Source: an uncultured Campylobacter sp.
Lineage (GTDB): Bacteria > Campylobacterota > Campylobacteria > Campylobacterales > Campylobacteraceae
Reading direction: 5' to 3'
Assembly: GCF_938031315.1 (NCBI RefSeq)
Contig: NZ_CALHHT010000386.1
Location: 1-9,525, forward strand
DNA: 9,525 nucleotides
How positions within the stretch are numbered: the stretch's first letter is position 1; each line of letters begins with the position of its first letter. Under the pieces are notes generated by a model. It saw nothing but the letters and a program-made list of their open reading frames with translations, was not told the origin of the DNA and did not search any database. Of this stretch, positions 6,664 to 9,525 are shown piece after piece. A program made the translations under genes and the position numbers.

Positions 6664-6683
6664 ATCTTTGGATTTTCGTTTGT
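6647..6683 (-). repeat. Direct repeat copy B (37 bp) at the 3' end of the two-TM gene
   Basis: This copy matches 5745-5780. It encodes the last residues of the membrane protein (QTKIQR) and contributes one arm of the inverted repeat. The pair brackets the promoter, the 108-aa gene and vapD as a unit of roughly 0.9 kb. Confidence 0.85.
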
Positions 6684-7030
6684 CGTAAAACAAATTTTGA
6701 AAATTTTTTTCGTCTTTGAGCATTTTTCTCAAAATTATAATCTTTGCTAATAAAAGCACGAAAAATAAAAAATTCTTCTATAGCAAAAAACACAAAAAGA
6801 GCAAAATATATTAAAGTCTTATATGCAAAACCGAAAAAAAGTTGTAGCGCTTCCTGCAAACCATGAAAGCTACTTGTTTCAAAACTAATGTCATAAATTC
6901 TATTAAACAATGATGCAAAATAGCAATAACTTGCCGGAAAGGCATAAAACATAACAAAATATACGATGACTAGCATAATAGCAAGTATCATTTGTTCTTT
7001 AAGAAATCGCTTAACTTTATAATTTTCCAT
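6662..7030 (-). CDS. Small two-TM membrane protein (122 aa)
   Basis: The ATG at 7028-7030 (MENYKVKRFLKEQM) is preferred over one five codons earlier because AAGGAG lies just upstream of it. The protein has a basic N-terminus and a hydrophobic helix at about residues 14-40 (ILAIMLVIVYFVMFYAFP). A second hydrophobic helix follows at about 70-95 (TLIYFALFVFFAIEEFFIF), and the basic cytoplasmic tail ends QTKIQR. It is an integral inner-membrane protein of unknown function. The gene overlaps the preceding one by 14 bp. Its last codons come from a direct repeat shared with vapD, so its native C-terminus may have been replaced. Confidence 0.8.
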   Translation of the reverse strand: MENYKVKRFLKEQMILAIMLVIVYFVMFYAFPASYCYFASLFNRIYDISFETSSFHGLQEALQLFFGFAYKTLIYFALFVFFAIEEFFIFRAFISKDYNFEKNAQRRKKFSKFVLRQTKIQR

Positions 7031-7352
7031 CGTATTCTCCTTCATATAATCCCTTTATAATCTGTTTTACTTTTTCAACTTTTTCGGTTTGATCCTTTTC
7101 GTGATAAAGCCGAAAGGTCACGTCGCCTAAAAACAAATTATCGTAGGTCATCGTTTTGGAGCATTTAAATTTTCCATTCGTTGAAAGAGGTAATTTTATC
7201 CCGTAAATGGTTTTTTGGATATCTCCGAAAGGAAAGCTGTCGGCGATTAGACTTCTTGCAGCTACGGCAAACTCTTTTTCTATCTTGCGTTTTTTGATAT
7301 TGATCTCCGTAAGCTCCTTTTGGAGCTCTTGTAACTCTGTTTTATAGCTCAT
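7017..7352 (-). CDS. Hypothetical 111-aa protein with N-terminal coiled coil
   Basis: The ATG at 7350-7352 lies behind AAAGGGG that overlaps the end of the 44-aa gene. The N-terminal ~35 residues form a charged amphipathic helix (TELQELQKELTEINIKKRK). A beta-rich region follows (YGIKLPLSTNGKF, VTFRLYHEKD), and then a C-terminal helix (KVEKVKQIIKGLYEGEYDG). No known motif is seen. It sits between two membrane-protein genes in the rep-proximal group of small genes. Confidence 0.75.
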   Translation of the reverse strand: MSYKTELQELQKELTEINIKKRKIEKEFAVAARSLIADSFPFGDIQKTIYGIKLPLSTNGKFKCSKTMTYDNLFLGDVTFRLYHEKDQTEKVEKVKQIIKGLYEGEYDGKL

Positions 7353-7364
7353 TGATTTACCCCT

Positions 7365-7499
7365 TTAAAAAATACCAGCCAATGCGTTTCCGCCGCAGCA
7401 ACAAACATCAAGTTTTTGATCCTTATTCATAAGTTCTAAAGTATAAAAAAAACATGCCGCATAAGCCAAAACAGTAAAACCAATCATTGCAATTTGCAT
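7365..7499 (-). CDS. 44-aa single-TM peptide with Cys-Cys-Cys-Gly-Gly tail
   Basis: A strong AGGAGG site precedes the ATG at 7497-7499. The product begins MQIAMIGFTVLAYAACFFY, a single hydrophobic helix, and continues ELMNKDQKLDV to CCCGGNALAGIF. The ribosome site, the tight fit between neighbours (35 bp after the previous stop, 12 bp before the next ATG) and the sensible composition support a real gene. The triple cysteine could bind metal, form disulfides or be acylated. A run of eight Ts in the coding sense (7445-7452) is a possible slippage site. Function unknown. Confidence 0.7.
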   Translation of the reverse strand: MQIAMIGFTVLAYAACFFYTLELMNKDQKLDVCCCGGNALAGIF

Positions 7500-7534
7500 C
7501 ACACCCTCCTTTTATAAAGTTATTTTATAATTTT

Positions 7535-7837
7535 TTATTTCATTTTCCATAATCTCATAATATCGTTGAAAAAAGATTCTTGTTCATCAAGCTGTATTTT
7601 TATCCAAAAAAGATCATTGATTTTTTCTTTACTGTCTAGAGTATCATATATTTTACCGTTAGATACAAATAAACATCTTTTAAAATTATCAAGCTTAATA
7701 ATAAAATTACGAGCTTTATAAAAATCATCAAATTCCTTAAAACACTCAATTTCATTACCGGCTATAGTATAAAAGACCACATAGCCGTTTTCAATCATTT
7801 TCCTTTCAAGCAATGGCACATTATTCATTCTAAACAT
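7535..7837 (-). CDS. Hypothetical 100-aa protein
   Basis: Strong GGAGG site before the ATG at 7835-7837; the start overlaps the preceding TAA by one base (TAATG), indicating coupling. The product (MFRMNNVPLLERKM, then EIECFKEFDDFYKARNFI, then IYDTLDSKEKINDLFWIKI) is a small soluble alpha/beta protein. No motif is recognised. It is probably expressed with the zinc-ribbon protein. Confidence 0.8.
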   Translation of the reverse strand: MFRMNNVPLLERKMIENGYVVFYTIAGNEIECFKEFDDFYKARNFIIKLDNFKRCLFVSNGKIYDTLDSKEKINDLFWIKIQLDEQESFFNDIMRLWKMK

Positions 7838-8115
7838 TATAAATCCTCCATTATTCCTTTCGACTTAAAGATTTTAACCCACCTATCATTCATTCTTGCT
7901 TCATATTCTGCATCCTCTTCATAAAATTTACTATGTGCATCCCAATCGTCATAACACTTTTTGCAGTACCAATAACCGCCAAGAACCGGCATTATATAGC
8001 CTATGTCAGAATGCTTATTGCAACTATCACATATACCAAAACCGCCTATAGCCCTTACTTCCGCAGCCGAAACTTCGAAAATCTTGAAGCCCTTAACATT
8101 TGTAAATCTACGCAT
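7837..8115 (-). CDS. Small zinc-ribbon-like protein (92 aa)
   Basis: Two CxxC pairs, C29-x-x-C32 (CDSC) and C51-x-x-C54 (CKKC), are 18 residues apart, a four-cysteine zinc knuckle layout. An acidic helical C-terminus follows (FYEEDAEYEARMNDRW). The ATG at 8113-8115 has AAGGAAG upstream, and the gene starts 24 bp after rep ends. It may act as an adaptor or nucleic-acid-binding protein, but the partner is unknown. Confidence 0.8.
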   Translation of the reverse strand: MRRFTNVKGFKIFEVSAAEVRAIGGFGICDSCNKHSDIGYIMPVLGGYWYCKKCYDDWDAHSKFYEEDAEYEARMNDRWVKIFKSKGIMEDL

Positions 8116-8139
8116 TTATTCACTTCCTTAAAAAAATTC

Positions 8140-9054
8140 TCACAGATCCTCGTCATTCTTACCGGGCATAATCTCTTCATCATCAAACAAAGAAGGTTGA
8201 ACTTTCTTGCCGCCATTAATGCTAGCAAGTTTGATCTGAAGCCTTAGCTTCTCGTTATCAGCCTCTTTGCTAGCTAGTTTGAGCCTTAAAATTTCAGCCT
8301 CCAGCTCAATATCGGATTTTTTAACTTCTTCTGCAGCTTTTACTTCTATAACATCATCAGAAGCATTAATATGATCTTTTTCTCCAATTTCTCCAATTAA
8401 AATTTCAGTTTCCTTCTTCTTCCCATCCGATGAAACCTCACTTGTAATCTGTTTAACCTCGTGTCTATTTAAATTTTGGGCTACTTCATCTAAGCCATTA
8501 TAAGCATACGAAGATTCTATCTTTTTAATAGTTTCAAGAGTATCAAAATCAAAAGTTGTAGTGATCACGCGCCTTATTCTTGATAACTCTTTAAAAGAAC
8601 CGCTACCTATAAGTTGTGGATTAACCAAATACTCTTTACCGGTATAAAAAGATACATTAAATTCTTCTGCATTATCAGCCTCTATCTTTATCAATACCTT
8701 TTTTTCGATTAATGCATTTATACCCTTAGAAACAGCCGGCTGAGATAAATTTAAAGCTATTTGTGTCGACTTCCTAATGGTTGAATTTATAGTTACAACA
8801 TTATGATAATTCATTTCGTGCATAAGGACAAAAAAAATCCCTTTTTCGATAGGTTTTAAAGCTTCAATAACATAATCGAGATTATCAATAAAAATTTTAA
8901 TAAATTTTTCTCTATTTTTTTCCTTTGTAACCTTTACATCTTCCCTAGATATTATCTCTCCCGTCTGGTAATCTATTATCTCTTTTTCATTTTTTAAAAG
9001 AGTAGTAGCATTCTTAGTATCGTTTATGTCCTTTATCTGCAACTTCCTGCTCAC
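8140..9054 (-). CDS. RepL-like plasmid replication initiator (304 aa)
   Basis: The start is a GTG at 9052-9054 preceded by AAAGGAT. Residues 27-37 (IDYQTGEIISR) and 142-157 (YLVNPQLIGSGSFKEL), with a winged helix-turn-helix between them (about 93-122, including SQPAVSKGINALIEKK), match the layout of the RepL family of plasmid initiators. About 85 extra C-terminal residues end in a leucine- and charge-rich coiled coil (EAEILRLKLASKEADNEKL) and an acidic tail. It should bind the origin iterons 127 bp upstream and perhaps repress its own promoter through the inverted repeat at 9073-9104. The family call is from motif layout; the HTH and the N-P-x-L-x-G-x-G segment are the strongest support. Confidence 0.75.
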   Translation of the reverse strand: MSRKLQIKDINDTKNATTLLKNEKEIIDYQTGEIISREDVKVTKEKNREKFIKIFIDNLDYVIEALKPIEKGIFFVLMHEMNYHNVVTINSTIRKSTQIALNLSQPAVSKGINALIEKKVLIKIEADNAEEFNVSFYTGKEYLVNPQLIGSGSFKELSRIRRVITTTFDFDTLETIKKIESSYAYNGLDEVAQNLNRHEVKQITSEVSSDGKKKETEILIGEIGEKDHINASDDVIEVKAAEEVKKSDIELEAEILRLKLASKEADNEKLRLQIKLASINGGKKVQPSLFDDEEIMPGKNDEDL

Positions 9055-9072
9055 TTGTTATCCTTTCAAAAT

Positions 9073-9104
9073 TTTTAAGAATAATACTACTTTTATTCTT
9101 AAAA
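9073..9104. promoter_or_regulatory. 12-bp inverted repeat in front of rep (candidate operator or leader hairpin)
   Basis: Arms TTTTAAGAATAA (9073-9084) and the perfect complement (9093-9104) flank an 8-base loop. They sit 18 to 50 bases upstream of the rep GTG, overlapping the likely transcription start. An initiator dimer could bind here, or the element could fold in the mRNA leader. Confidence 0.55.
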
Positions 9105-9108
9105 TAGA

Positions 9109-9115
9109 ATTATTA
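9109..9115 (-). promoter_or_regulatory. Possible -10 region of rep
   Basis: The minus strand reads TTTTGTAATAATTC, with TAATAAT as a loose -10 box. It is placed so that the inverted repeat at 9073-9104 would begin near the transcript start. In such AT-rich DNA this is a weak call. Confidence 0.3.
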
Positions 9116-9173
9116 CAAAAACATAATAAAATCGAGCTACTAGAAAGAAATTTTATGCAAATTTATAAAACTC

Positions 9174-9243
9174 TTTAGAATATTCCACACAGAAACAATT
9201 TATTCCACACAGAAACAATTTATTCCACACAGAATATTCTAAA
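9174..9243. other. Iteron array framed by inverted arms (probable replication origin)
   Basis: Two exact 20-bp copies (9181-9200 and 9201-9220, TATTCCACACAGAAACAATT) and a 14-bp partial third (9221-9234) form tandem iterons. The block is framed by TTTAGAATATTC (9174-9185) and its perfect complement (9232-9243); both arms contain the palindrome GAATATTC. Spacing of two helical turns puts every TTCCACACAG core on the same DNA face. The array lies 127 bp upstream of the RepL-like gene in AT-rich DNA, as expected of an initiator-binding origin. Confidence 0.75.
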
Positions 9244-9392
9244 ATCATAATAAACGGCTCTAAACTCCGATAACAAGGGCATTTAAGTAGATAAAAAATT
9301 TTCTAAAAAACGCTGTTTTTTCTAATCTATTCTTATTGTAAAAAAGTAGCAAGAAATGCTACAATCTACAAAAAACAAAGGGTCAAATATAC
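9244..9392. other. AT-rich spacer with small dyads, no gene
   Basis: Between the iterons and the HicB-like fragment I see no credible gene on either strand. It holds two short dyads: AAAAAAC/GTTTTTT around GCT (9305-9321) and GTAGCA/TGCTAC around a 5-base loop (9346-9362). CATAATAAA at 9246-9254 repeats 9122-9130. Easy-melting DNA beside the origin is the plainest reading. Confidence 0.4.
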
Positions 9393-9488
9393 TTAGAAGC
9401 TATAGCCAATATTAAAGAAGCTATCGAGTTATACGTTGAGAGTCTTAGAAAAAACAAATTTACTATTGCGCGAATAAAAACTAAATAA
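9393..9488 (+). pseudogene. HicB-like antitoxin fragment (decayed)
   Basis: The plus-strand frame ending at the TAA at 9486-9488 reads LEAIANIKEAIELYVESLRK and then NKFTIARIKTK. This matches the conserved helix of HicB antitoxins (E-A-L-x-N-I-K-E-A-I-E-L-Y-x-E-S). The frame has no start codon: it closes at a stop at 9339-9341, and the HicB N-terminal beta-sheet region and catalytic toxin partner are absent. It is therefore a remnant, the only coding trace on the plus strand, pointing to a lost hicAB module beside the origin. Confidence 0.65.
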
Positions 9489-9525
9489 CATTTAAAACAT
9501 AATGACAATAAAATCAAACTACATT

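Noticed and set aside
9181..9234. Iterons as classical DnaA boxes
   Set aside because: TTATTCCACA has an extra base relative to TTATNCACA and does not fit TCATTCAC either; it fits initiator iterons better.
9346..9362. GTAGCA/TGCTAC hairpin as an intrinsic terminator
   Set aside because: The stem is only six base pairs and no T run follows on either strand.
9342..9392. Upstream extension of the HicB-like fragment as an intact small gene
   Set aside because: The open frame from 9342 has no ATG, GTG or TTG start and no ribosome site, and its residues do not resemble the HicB N-terminus.

Overview
The window looks like Campylobacterota DNA, most likely from a Campylobacter. It is AT-rich, uses strong AAGGAG-type ribosome sites, has an extended -10 box (TGGTATAAT), carries a homopolymeric G tract of the kind those bacteria use for phase variation, and encodes a VapD protein. 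All intact genes lie on the minus strand and are packed with gaps of a few bases or with overlaps. A RepL-like replication initiator behind a short iteron array suggests a plasmid or plasmid-derived element. Genus and replicon type are inferences; whether the molecule is circular cannot be seen.

Layout, in the direction of transcription (right to left). 9525-9055 is a non-coding replication region. It holds a decayed HicB-like fragment on the plus strand, three 20-bp-spaced iterons framed by 12-bp inverted arms, and a 12-bp inverted repeat in front of rep. 9054-6662 carries rep followed by five small genes: a zinc-ribbon protein, an unknown 100-aa protein, a 44-aa membrane peptide, a 111-aa helical protein and a two-TM membrane protein. 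6663-5745 is a cassette with its own promoter, a 108-aa unknown gene and a C-terminally extended vapD. It is bounded by ~36-bp imperfect direct repeats.

5743-692 is a run of six tightly coupled genes: an AAA+/winged-helix ATPase, two small helical proteins, a protein with a relaxase/HUQ-like histidine motif, a zeta-toxin-like kinase and a 544-aa coiled-coil protein. Their spacing says they are made together, but no familiar system with this gene order is recognised. The operon ends in a Ycf46-like AAA+ ATPase gene. That gene is switched OFF by a G10 tract and is cut off after its Walker A motif by two CRISPR-like 31-32-bp repeats at the left edge.

The most interesting points are the phase-variable AAA+ gene, its truncation at CRISPR-like repeats, the vapD cassette between direct repeats, and the uncharacterised ATPase/HUQ-like/zeta-kinase operon.
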